In this document: one piece after another, positions 55,280 through 64,000 of the stretch
Layout: every line of letters starts with the position of its first letter
Position numbering within the stretch: position 1 is the stretch's first letter
Origin: Ascochyta rabiei
Lineage: Eukaryota; Ascomycota; Dothideomycetes; Pleosporales; Didymellaceae
Assembly: GCF_004011695.2 (NCBI RefSeq)
Contig: NC_082409.1
Location: 620,001-684,000, forward strand
Direction: 5' to 3'
Length of the DNA: 64,000 bases
Notes under the pieces: model-generated
The model's database searches: none
What the model saw: only the letters and a program-made list of their open reading frames with translations
What the model was told of the DNA's origin: nothing
Program-made: the position numbers and the translations under genes

Positions 55280-56830
55280 TTACTTCAGAGACCAGACACC
55301 GTTCTCCTCGATAATCTCAATCGGGCGGTTCTCGTCCAGCGATCTCCGCCCCGCCTCAAGAATAGCAGTTGTGGCGATGGTGTTTTTGAGTGTGGGCAGG
55401 GGGCGCGCATCGAGCTGGTCGAGGGTGACCTTGCCGTCGTTCAGAAGGTTGACAGCGTCGATGAACTTCTCGAAGGAAATGTATCCGTAGCCGATCTGGC
55501 CTGCGAAATTACCCTCCTCGTCAGGGGCGTACTTCATGTAGAAACTAGAACGAGTTAGCTTGTGCTTTTACAGTAGGTTCTTGGGCTATGCGTACGGGTT
55601 GTACCACAGCAGGCCAGTCTCGTCGTCAGTGACGTCGTAGCCGCGCTTCGCCTGGTTAACACGGATCTCTCCGGACGAAGACATGTAATGGAAGTACTGG
55701 TTTGAGTGGACACCGGCCTTTTGTGGTGCAGCCCAACCAGCTGTGTAGACACCCGTCGCGCGTTTACTAGGGTCGTCCTTCTTCACCCAGTCGGTGAGAA
55801 GTGTGATTGTGTCCTCAGTAGCAGGATCGCAGCCCAGAGTGGTTGCAATGCCCTTCGCTGCGCTTCCCATGACGCGAACAGGCTTGTAGTCAGGGACCAT
55901 TGACTCGTTGATATCGATGTGGTGGGAGTTGAGGTAGTATGAGATATCGCTGTCCTTTCCGGCCCAGGCCTTGAATGTCTCGAGCTGGCTCTTCGGCTGG
56001 CTCATGTACGAGTAGAAGTAGTTGAAGTCGCCGAGCTTCTGGGCTCTGAATCGTGCATCGGCGTAGGCGGGGTCGTAGCGCTTGTGGTGCTCAATGTAAA
56101 CGAAAACATTGTGCTCCTTTGCCTTGGCGAGGAGTTCCTGATGGTGCTCGAGCAGCTTTACCGCTGGTTTGGTAATGAGAACGTGGATGCCACGCTCAAT
56201 GGCGTACAGGGCAATTGGGTAGTGGGTGGTGTCTGGGGTGAAGATGGTAACTTTGCCCTGTCAGCTGATTCTGTGAGATTTGCTGGTGGAGCCAACTTAC
56301 TGGCGCTGCCCTTGGGGAGAGCGTCAATTGCGGTCTTGTACGCATCAGGGTCAGTCTTGCCCTCCTTGGGGAACTCGTCGAAAGAGACATCTAGGCCGTT
56401 GTATGCCTCCGAGATGTTCTTTTGGAGGTGCTCGCCTGCGCCATGTTAGCAACTCGTCTTTGAGGCGTTGGGTTGATGGATCGACTTACGAATAGCAGGG
56501 AATTTGCCTCCGGACACGCCGACCATGGAAAGGTTACCGACTTTCCCGCGTCTTCGAAGGTCGAACAGTGTCAATCCTACGACACCGACCTTCTTGTCGG
56601 ACTTTGACGCGCCGCCGCCTACGAAACCAGTCGTGTACTCTCCAGTACCGACCTGAGGGGCACGTTAGCTTCCTGTCCGTGTTCTGTGTTTCTCGAGCTT
56701 TACGCTCCGAGTCGCCTTGCCGTGCAACCGCCTGCAGTGATCTGAGTGCTTCGATAACAGCGGAGGAGCTGCGAGCAGGCTATTGCACTGATGAGGGGTA
56801 ACCTACCATCAGAACCGCAGCTGGTGCCAT
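55280..56830 (-). CDS. Gfo/Idh/MocA-family NAD(P)-dependent oxidoreductase
   Basis: Five exons: 56830-56807, 56652-56490, 56435-56301, 56250-55596 and 55544-55280, total 413 residues. Splicing the first intron yields [21 protein letters not shown], a GxGxxxxG dinucleotide loop, and later joins give [15 protein letters not shown] and [38 protein letters not shown] corresponds to the EKP motif (here TKP), and the second domain carries [13 protein letters not shown] with the likely catalytic His pair, YTAGWAAPQ and [18 protein letters not shown]. Such enzymes oxidise or reduce sugars, sugar acids or inositols. Its start shares a 1-kb promoter with the aldolase-like gene, so a step in the same pathway is likely. 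Confidence 0.88.
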
Positions 56831-57227
56831 GTTGCCGTTGTTTTGTGTTGCTTCTTGGGGAGTGGCAGGGTCAATGGAGTTCAACTGCTCTTCAGCTTCC
56901 AGCAAAAGGTTGGGGAAGAAGCGTATGCTATGAGGCAGTTTCCTGGGGAAGGCTTTCAGGCAATGGACAACAACGCGCCGGCATCGTCGGCGTTTGAACG
57001 GAATAATTTAGCCATCTCTTAGCACGACTCAATGCATGGAGGGGCGCGAGGGGCTTGTTGGACGGCTGACAGAGGCGCACCATTTTGCCGTTTCCCGCGG
57101 CCGGCATGACGTTTGACTGGACCATGGTGTGGCAGCAGGGCGCGCCCGGTCGGCGTGGCGGTTCCAGAAAGCCTGTCGAAGCGGGGAAAGCTGGCCTTTC
57201 GATCTTCGGCGCGTCGAGTACCTACCA

Positions 57228-57290
57228 GCCTATACAGCGCGTCGAGTAGCCTATACAGCGCGTCGAGTAGCATGTACAGCGCGTCGAAAG
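57228..57290. repeat. 21-bp tandem repeat, three copies
   Basis: Units begin GCCTATACAGCGCGTCGAGT; copies 1 and 2 are identical, copy 3 diverges at five positions. A GCGCGTCGAGTA fragment lies just upstream at about 57209-57220. Confidence 0.9.
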
Positions 57291-57424
57291 CCCTGACAAC
57301 GAGCTGCTGTGACACGCGGAAGTTGGCAGGCTCGCCACGTTCTGGAGATGACGCCAATGCCCCCCAGGGCCAAGAGAATTGGGAAGTCGCGCATGATGCA
57401 CCCCACGCGAGCAGTCTCGCTCTC

Positions 57425-57435
57425 ATTGGTGGAGA
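57425..57435 (-). promoter_or_regulatory. Candidate galacturonate-responsive element (GARE)
   Basis: Minus strand reads TCTCCACCAAT, an exact fit to TYNCCNCCAAT, the motif reported for GaaR-controlled pectin-sugar genes. It lies about 440 bp upstream of the aldolase start and 600 bp upstream of the oxidoreductase start. Confidence 0.5.
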
Positions 57436-57877
57436 AACCTCGAGAATTCCTCCATCCACTTCCCTCGCCAGCTTGAACCCTGCCCTAAACGGCACCCCGT
57501 CCCTTCAACAGGCGACGAATTTAGTCACCCCACAAGTGAATGGTCCCGCATTTCGCGCGGTCGTCTCCCGAAATCGCCAGGCAGCCCCAGGTCCGCCTCG
57601 CCATTCGCTCGCACCTCCACGGTCTCCATAGTATGGGCCTACTTAGCGAATGAGCAGCCTGCGTTGGACCAGATGTCAACGTTCGTGGAGCAGTGGCGAG
57701 GCGCGACTCAGAGTGGGATGTTTGGGCCTTTGCCGCGCTACTTCTGCCCACTATCTCGCTGGTATATTAATGCTGACCGAGCCCTGCAATGCTCATGGAT
57801 ATTGATTCCTCTCTTCCTCAACCCACTTGACCGTCTCCCTAGCCCTAGCTAGTCATCACCCTCCACACACATCAATC

Positions 57878-58852
57878 ATGTCCTCCAACGGCAATGGCGT
57901 CAAGAAGGAGCGTACGCCTCTGCGTGCAGGTGTCTACTCGCCTACCATGACTTTCTTCGACCCCGAGACAGAAGAACTCGACGTGGCCACCATCAAGAAG
58001 CATGCCGTCCGCCTTGCCGAGGCCGGCCTCGTCGGTCTCGTGACCATGGGATCCAACGGTGAAGCCGTCCACCTTTCTCGTGCAGAGAAGCAGACAGTCA
58101 CACGGGCAACCCGCGAAGCTCTCGACGAAGCCGGCTACAAACATGTTCCCGTCATCGTGGGTGCCTCAGAGCACGGCATCAAGCTGACCATCGAACTCGC
58201 CAAAGAAGCTGCAGAGGCCGGTGGTGAATACATCCTCACCGTTCCCCCCTCTTACTACCGCTACGCCGTTGACGAGGAGGCCATTGAGGAATACTTCACA
58301 AAGGTCGCTGACGCATCGCCCCTGCCCATCATCATCTACAACTACCCTGGTGCCGTCTCTGGAATCGACATTGACTCCGACCTGCTTATTAAGCTGGGCA
58401 AGCACCCCAACATTGTCGGCACAAAGTTCACCTGCGGCAGCACAGGAAAGCTGACCCGTGTGGCGTACGCCCTCGACGCCGTCTCCACAAAGGGCACAGG
58501 CAGCGGTTACATGGCGCTCGGTGGCATTGCAGACTTCACAGCGCAGACAGCTGCCTCGGGCGGCTCCGGCATCATTGCCGGTGGCGCCAACGTCATCCCC
58601 AAGACCTGCGTCAAGGTCTGGAACCTGTGTGTCGAGGGCAAGCTCGAGGAGGCGTTTGAGCTGCAGAAGAAGCTGAGCAAGGGTGACTGGGTGCTTACCA
58701 AGGCTGCCATCCCTGGCACCAAGTCGGCGATTCAGAGCTACTTCGGCTACGGCGGGTACCCGAGGAGGCCGCTGAAGAGGCTCTCAAAGGAGAAGACTGA
58801 TGCCGTTGCCGAGGGCATCAAGGAGATCATGGAGATTGAGAAGAGCTTATGA
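57878..58852 (+). CDS. 2-keto-3-deoxy-L-galactonate aldolase-like enzyme (GaaC/LGA1-like, DHDPS superfamily)
   Basis: Intronless; 324 residues from the ATG at 57878 (MSSNGNGVKKERTP); an upstream ATG at 57827 adds only leader-like residues. The DHDPS-superfamily barrel is seen in GVYSPTMTFFDPETEELDV, VTMGSNGEAVHLSRAEK (substrate loop), IIIYNYPGAVSGIDID with the catalytic Tyr and NIVGTKFTCGSTGKLTRVA with the Schiff-base Lys, ending AAIPGTKSAIQSYFGYGGYP and a helix to EKSL. These blocks match my recollection of the fungal L-threo-3-deoxy-hexulosonate aldolase, which splits the product of galacturonate breakdown into pyruvate and L-glyceraldehyde. The GARE upstream agrees. Related DHDPS-like fungal lyases of other sugar acids remain possible. 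Confidence 0.7.
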   Translation: MSSNGNGVKKERTPLRAGVYSPTMTFFDPETEELDVATIKKHAVRLAEAGLVGLVTMGSNGEAVHLSRAEKQTVTRATREALDEAGYKHVPVIVGASEHGIKLTIELAKEAAEAGGEYILTVPPSYYRYAVDEEAIEEYFTKVADASPLPIIIYNYPGAVSGIDIDSDLLIKLGKHPNIVGTKFTCGSTGKLTRVAYALDAVSTKGTGSGYMALGGIADFTAQTAASGGSGIIAGGANVIPKTCVKVWNLCVEGKLEEAFELQKKLSKGDWVLTKAAIPGTKSAIQSYFGYGGYPRRPLKRLSKEKTDAVAEGIKEIMEIEKSL

Positions 58853-59521
58853 GTCCAAGGCATGACAGCATGTCGTGTAGCCAGGCTTGGTACTTGAAAC
58901 GTCGTTATGCATTATGAAGTTCCTCATGTATATACTCATTCAATCAGAAAGGTTACTCCGTCACACTTGGAGGCAATGAGAAAGGTCAAAGAAAGGTCAC
59001 TCCGTCACACTTGATGGCTTGTGGTTTGAATTGGCGTGTTTCGTCTTGATCACTGCCCCGGTGGCAAACGTAGCCGACATCCGCACTTGTCACACAACGT
59101 TCAAAGGGCATTCTCGACGCGTAGGATGATGTGGTTTCATCGCAGAGTCATGGGCTGTTTGGGACTGAGTCTAGGCCCATGTTCGATATTGATCGTGGGA
59201 AGTGAGATGAATTGGAAGATATCGCAGCCAAAAAGTAGTATCTGTACGCACGTTTACTTGCTTTCTGAGCCACGCTACATAGGCCAATTTCTGCCGTGAC
59301 AGAAGATATCTCGCTTGCCTCCTAAAGAGAATCTCAAGTGGTATCAATTGCGCTCTCCGTCCTGCAAGGTTCATTTCAAAACTGCCATCTCAAACATCGG
59401 GGTTTTTGCTCGTTCAATCGTACCCAGCTCTTCCCACGTCTTCCATGTCGCGTTGCTCGTGAATTGTGCCCGCGTATCATCGTTGTATTGTACACTCCGG
59501 CTTTTGTCTTGTTTTCAGAAA
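58853..59521. other. Convergent 3' intergenic region
   Basis: Between the aldolase and the C6 activator; ORFs here are opposite-strand shadows or end sequences. Confidence 0.55.
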
Positions 59522-62187
59522 TCAAATCGCAAGGCCGTTGCCTAGGCTTGTCCATCGGTATAGCGAAAGCACTTCTCTGCGCTTCGCCGGCGTCATCTCT
59601 CGTGCGTGCCCATGACCTTTGATCTGTGCGAGGGTCGAAATCATAACCTTTCGGAAATTCCTCTGGCATTGAAATCAGTAATGTTTTGGGTGGGGAGGGG
59701 ACAAGTGGGCCATTGACTCACTTGATACTCTGTATTCAGCGTCACCACAGCCGCCTCGTGTGCTCGAACAATGATTTCGCAAGCTCTTATGACTCCGTCG
59801 TTCGTCTCGGTGGACAACTTGTCTGCCAGCAAAAGAAGAATAAGACTTCCTTGTAGCAAGTACTGCGGCGCTGTCAGTAGGAGAACGCCCCAAAAGTAAA
59901 AAGAGGCCTTACCATGCCAAACAGATATGGCATGAACGAGAGATCTGGATCAAGGTCGAGAATTTCCTCAACCGCATGCGCGGCGGATATGGCGTTCGAT
60001 GTTGCTGCAAGGAAAGATGGCGAGCAAATCCACATGTTGTCATCTTCGAGGAGTGCAACTGGATCCCACTTTCCATGCAGCAGGATGTGGAGCACGTGCA
60101 TAATATGCGTTGCGTAAGCGGCAATCTTTCGCGTCTGGTGAATCCATTCCATGCGTACAGGATCGGGTGTGCTGTTTTGGTTGATATCATCATTCTGGCC
60201 ACAGCCGTGTTGAGCCTTGAAGTCCTCAATGCTATACGCGTAGCTTTCGAGCTGTCGGGTGATTTCCGCTTCGTGGAGCTCCCAGGATGTTCGTTGACCA
60301 AATCTAGGGTGATTTTTTTGGGCATTCAAGTCCACAATGTCGCCTAGAATCGTCATAAGTGGCAGGAAAAAGCCAAAGACGTCATGCGAAGTGCATTGGA
60401 AGTTGAGCCCCTTCCTTCGTGGTCCCGGATGACCAGTATAGAACTCGCCGGCTTGCCATATTGTGTCTGCAACAGGTTGGAAAAGGTCCTCACACTCGTT
60501 GTCCAGCATGGCCAAAGGCCGGTTGTAGCAAAGTCCCAGATGGCGGTCAACCATGTACAGTAACCACCACAACCTCCGTCTTTCCTCTTTCATCTCTTCT
60601 ATGATTGCTGCCGCTGGCGTACCTACGTCGACGTCACCGTTGTCATTTGTGTGACCATTGCGTTCTTTCGCAGGATCTGGTGGCATTTCTCTCCCCAACT
60701 TGAGCTCACGCGCCAGCGACCATGCTGCATTCCACCATCGAAGTGACGCTGCCTTGTACTCGCTTGCCGAAGTCACTACCCCCAAGTTGAGGTATGTCGC
60801 CACATCGTCGAGATTGCTGGTTGGTGGCATGGCACCATCCATCCGTCCGTCGTACCGTCCTATTGTTCGTTCAACGTTGAAAGAATTGTGTACTGCTGAG
60901 GTCACTCCACTACGACCGGGCGCGAAGCCATGCGAGGAGGGAGAATGGACCAAGGGTTTGAGTAGGTCAACTGTCAGCTTCCACAGCTTCTGGCATATGA
61001 TCGCCCTTGCCGATGGCGAAGAGGTCAAATAAGAAGCCTCGCTCGTTTGCGCCGAGACCCAGAGCATACTGGCAAGCAAAGCAGGGCTACACTTCCTTGG
61101 CTTGTGCTGGCGCAAGAAAGATCGCTTCCTGAACACGGTCCCTAGGATGTATGGTGATACCGGCTCCATAAAAACCGATGACGAGCTTTGAAAGTAGTAC
61201 TCGAGAAGGTCGCAGGCAGTCGAGATGCTCATGATAGCACCCAGGTGTGGAAAAAGAGGCTTCAGTACAGGATACCTGCAAGTCACTGCGCCAGCCTGTG
61301 ATGAGTTGACGCTGACTCCGGATTGCGGCGATCCCGTGTCTGCTGAGCCGTAGCTCTGCGGTGGCGAAGATGGTCGAGCTGCTTGGAATGGGATCGGGTA
61401 TCCTACATGGGCATAATCTGCTGGTATTGGTGCCATTCCATTCATGGCGTACATGAGCTCTTCATTACGTGGCATTTCGGCGTGCATAGACCCCAACAGC
61501 AGTGGATCAATCATCATGTGGGTAACTGGTGGATTGAAAGGGGCGCCTGTTCGCAATGTTAGTGTGCAACATACTATGGATTCCGTCCAGTCTCAAGTTA
61601 CCGGGGTTGAAGCTTTGCCAATCCCCAGGAGGAGGGTTGTGCAGACTGTTCTTGCCGGCAGAGACAAAGTGCTGCGCAACTGGGGTTGGTTCTGATTGCG
61701 ACCAGCCCTCATCTTCGATCTCAGTCACGACGCTACGGCTTTCGAATAGACCATTCGACGCGGCCTGAAGTTCGTTTGGTGTCTGCGGGCTGCGTGATGC
61801 AGCCGCTTCTGCTTCCCTTTGTTTCTGGATGTGTCTTGGTACCTGAGTCAGTCAGCATCGTGAGTCGACTCATAGTGTGGAACGCTCCAACCTTCCCTCG
61901 CCGTTTTTTCTCTCTATTGTATTGACAGACATATTCCAGTTCTGCGCTATGTCAGCTTACTGTAGTTCCAAAAAGGTGTCGACAACGGACCTATACATCG
62001 GGAACATGGCGAGTTTCCTATGACAAACGACACAGTCAGTGTTTGCGTCTTGCGCAGAGATGAGCCAATTACCATTACAACGAGTACGCATGCGGTGGCA
62101 ATGATCACATGCTCTGCTGACTCTTCTCTTCACTGCCGCGGAGCTCCTGCGCTCCATCTTGGAAATGTCCAGTGCTGTAGGCTCCAT
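59522..62187 (-). CDS. Zn2Cys6 transcriptional activator of the XlnR/RhaR type
   Basis: Seven exons: 62187-62073, 62017-61991, 61941-61892, 61842-61602, 61546-59913, 59862-59722 and 59662-59522, total 782 residues. The zinc cluster is spread over three exons and is complete after splicing: [40 protein letters not shown], i.e. C-x2-C-x6-C-x5-C-x2-C-x6-C. The fungal_trans middle domain has [20 protein letters not shown] and [20 protein letters not shown]. The end, [20 protein letters not shown] and [15 protein letters not shown], is the C-terminal signature shared by XlnR-type regulators of plant-cell-wall sugar genes. Nuclear DNA-binding activator. Given its neighbours, a pectin-sugar regulator such as RhaR/PDR-1 is more likely than XlnR itself, but I cannot decide. 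Confidence 0.85.
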
Positions 62188-64000
62188 GGTAGCTACGTCG
62201 GCCGGTAGAACGTGGAATCGATCAGAGGTAAGGTAACAGTCTGGGGAAGTCCGGTCGTGCGATGGTAGAAGGCATATGTGGGCCTCCGATCAGAGCGCTG
62301 CCAAGGAGCTGTGTCTGAACATGGACCCCAGTCGGGAAGTAGACCGTGCTTTCGAAGCCAGTGTCACCTGCGCCTTGACAGCTCTATGCGTTCGAGAAGC
62401 GAGGTCATGCTACGCGCGAAAACGAAGCAGGCGTAGCCAATAACCACAGTAGCGTTTCCAGAGCGTGTGGCTCGTCGATCCTGGGGCATTCGCTGTCAGC
62501 ACAAAGTCAGGATGCGATTCACCCGGTCAGATTAGCCTAAAGTCATGCGGCCCCGCAAGTCAAAGGCACTCGGCTAGGCGCCATGTCCCGTTGTCGCTTG
62601 TCACTTCCACCTCAACTTGCCACAATGTGCCTGGCTTTACCCCAGGTTGTGGCTTCAACATCATCATCGTTGCAACTAATTTATTGACTGCCTTGTCCTT
62701 CCTTTGACCCGGATTCTTGGTCACAAGCTTGGTGGTGAGTTGCGCTGGGATGTGTGACTGGTCCCCTGAAACCGCTCTTTACTGCGTTGAGATTCCAGAA
62801 ACGCTCACATACCGAAATGGCAGACGTCAGGGCGTTCGAGCTATGCAGCCTTGAAACAGAAATCACCAAACGATCGTTCCCGCACTGTCACTGCACATTG
62901 GATGTCGGCACCTCCGGTCAGTTGGCATCTGCGACACCTCGCGCTAACGTCCGAGAACGATTAAATATTTTCGTCTTGAAGCACCATGAACTCGGCGGCC
63001 ATATCCCGTGGACTAGTCCATGGGCACACTCGCCACACTGTATCGTCCGCTACCACAAAGGCTCAAGTGCTCTACCAGTCCGCACGGCTGGCCCAAGCTT
63101 CAACAATCACACGCCAGAGCTCCATCGCTCAAACTTTGCGATCCATTTGTAGACGAGCGCATAGACACGTAAGACAGTCGCCCTTGATACCAAAGGGTGG
63201 CTTCTGATCCATAGTCTGGCATAACGGTAAACCCTTGAGGGAAGTGCTCTACGATAGTGCATCGTTTCGTACCCACTTGCACCAGCCTGCCATCTCATCG
63301 TGGGTAACGCAAAACATACAACGCACCCCTAATAAGTATTCGCGTGGCCCTCTCCTCAGGTGTGAGGAATCCGCAGCTTGGCGGATCTCCCTATCAAGAA
63401 CCCAGGTGAAACAGTCTGCGGCAGGGACGAGCATCCTTCAATCCAAGCTCCGATCGGCACGCCACGGCTCGAGTTGCACCTCATCAGCAGAGTCTTAAGT
63501 CGTCGCATATATGCAATCAAAAGCGCATTAATTGCTCCAGCGGGCCGTAAGCGGGTTTGTGCTGAACAGTTCTCACATCTGGAACAGCCGGTATGTGGAT
63601 CTTGAGGGGCCAGGATGGACGTGTACGATTTCTGCAAGCCTGAGCACGAGGGCATGCACGGCTAGCGTACCTACCGACAGACATCTCCACGTTTCCTCTC
63701 GCAGCGTGGATGCACCTTGGGGATGCAGGAGATGCGGCCCGTGACTCTTGCAATGGCTGATCCAGTGCACCTCCCATTGGAGACGGCATGCGGCAAACTT
63801 GCGGCATTCATGATCGGTCTGTGTCAGCACGCGGGTCTAGGACAAGACACTGCTTTCGAATAAGCGAGCACGGAGATTCGACTACATATGGTTAGATCCA
63901 TGCGCTTCTACCGCTGATCTAAAAACCCCACAAACGCTAAGATGTGAAGATGTGGCTCTGCTGGTCATCACCACCAAAGTCCATCACCTCTCGCCATGTG
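62188..64000. other. 1.8 kb without a supportable gene
   Basis: Promoter of the C6 activator followed by overlapping ORFs of 60-130 codons on both strands, none with family features. A gene may begin beyond the right edge. Confidence 0.5.

Larger units (their letters stand above)
56831..57877. promoter_or_regulatory. Bidirectional promoter of the oxidoreductase and aldolase genes
   Basis: About 1 kb between divergent start codons. It contains a GARE match (57425-57435) and three copies of a 21-bp repeat (57228-57290), both listed separately. An ORF here (57113-57631) is explained by the repeat and has no family features. Confidence 0.6.

Noticed and set aside
57113..57631. 172-codon ORF in the bidirectional promoter
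   Set aside because: Its only notable feature, the SLYSASS repeat, comes from the 21-bp DNA repeat; it would sit antisense-free in a promoter with no family support.
59376..59669. Minus-strand ORF continuing the C6 activator in another frame
   Set aside because: The spliced frame (AGGAATTTC..) gives YQRNFRKVM and the [15 protein letters not shown] end expected for the family, so this frame is a shadow.
62754..63830. Several 70-130-codon ORFs near the right edge
   Set aside because: They overlap on both strands and none shows domain motifs or fungal splice structure.

Overview
The window looks like nuclear DNA of a filamentous ascomycete (Pezizomycotina). A Dothideomycete/Pleosporales-type genome is my inference from gene content, not something I could test. 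The support is: many genes with short introns (about 43-180 nt, canonical GT..AG), fungal-specific families (Pal1, Whi5/GTB1, Zn2Cys6 regulators, DUF7726-like, seed-maturation-repeat protein), eukaryotic housekeeping genes (MED31, eIF2-beta, Ku80, TBC1D5-like, MIM2, SDHAF2, AIM24) and a Fot1/pogo transposon carrying RIP-like nonsense changes. I resolved most exon-intron structures by hand from reading frame and splice consensus; no transcript evidence was available.

Layout. 0-12 kb: 3' end of a tRNA-adenosine-deaminase-like gene, a RecA/Rad51-paralogue-like gene, Pal1, MED31, a TBC Rab-GAP, a 25-residue metallothionein and a Whi5-like G1/S repressor with (CAA)19 just upstream of its start. 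12-20 kb: an intracellular GH5 glucanase-like enzyme, a CAAX-tailed disordered protein, an archaemetzincin and a Baeyer-Villiger-type flavin monooxygenase. 20-31 kb: a decayed SDR gene, Ku80, an intron-bearing tRNA, a mitochondrial rhomboid protease, then about 3 kb of sparse sequence with two small hypothetical genes. 31-42 kb: DUF7726-like protein, MIM2 divergent from eIF2-beta, AIM24 followed by a 77-copy ACT microsatellite, a mitochondrial LEA/SMP-repeat protein, an aldo-keto reductase and an NmrA/epimerase-like protein.

42-50 kb is the most unusual stretch. It holds a compact catabolic-looking cluster (C6 transcription factor, peroxisomal-type FMN 2-hydroxyacid oxidase, DHDPS-family lyase, aldehyde dehydrogenase) in which the first three genes carry nonsense or frameshift lesions while the dehydrogenase is intact. 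A dead Fot1/pogo element (44-bp TIRs, TA duplication) lies immediately beyond it, followed by SDHAF2 and about 2.2 kb without genes.

55-62 kb is an apparently intact sugar-acid module. A Gfo/Idh/MocA oxidoreductase and a 2-keto-3-deoxy-L-galactonate-aldolase-like (GaaC/LGA1-like) enzyme are divergent from a shared 1-kb promoter, which holds a perfect match to the published galacturonate-responsive motif TYNCCNCCAAT. A convergent XlnR/RhaR-type Zn2Cys6 activator follows. I infer a pectin-monomer (D-galacturonate or related uronate) catabolic locus with its own regulator. The last 1.8 kb shows no gene I can support.
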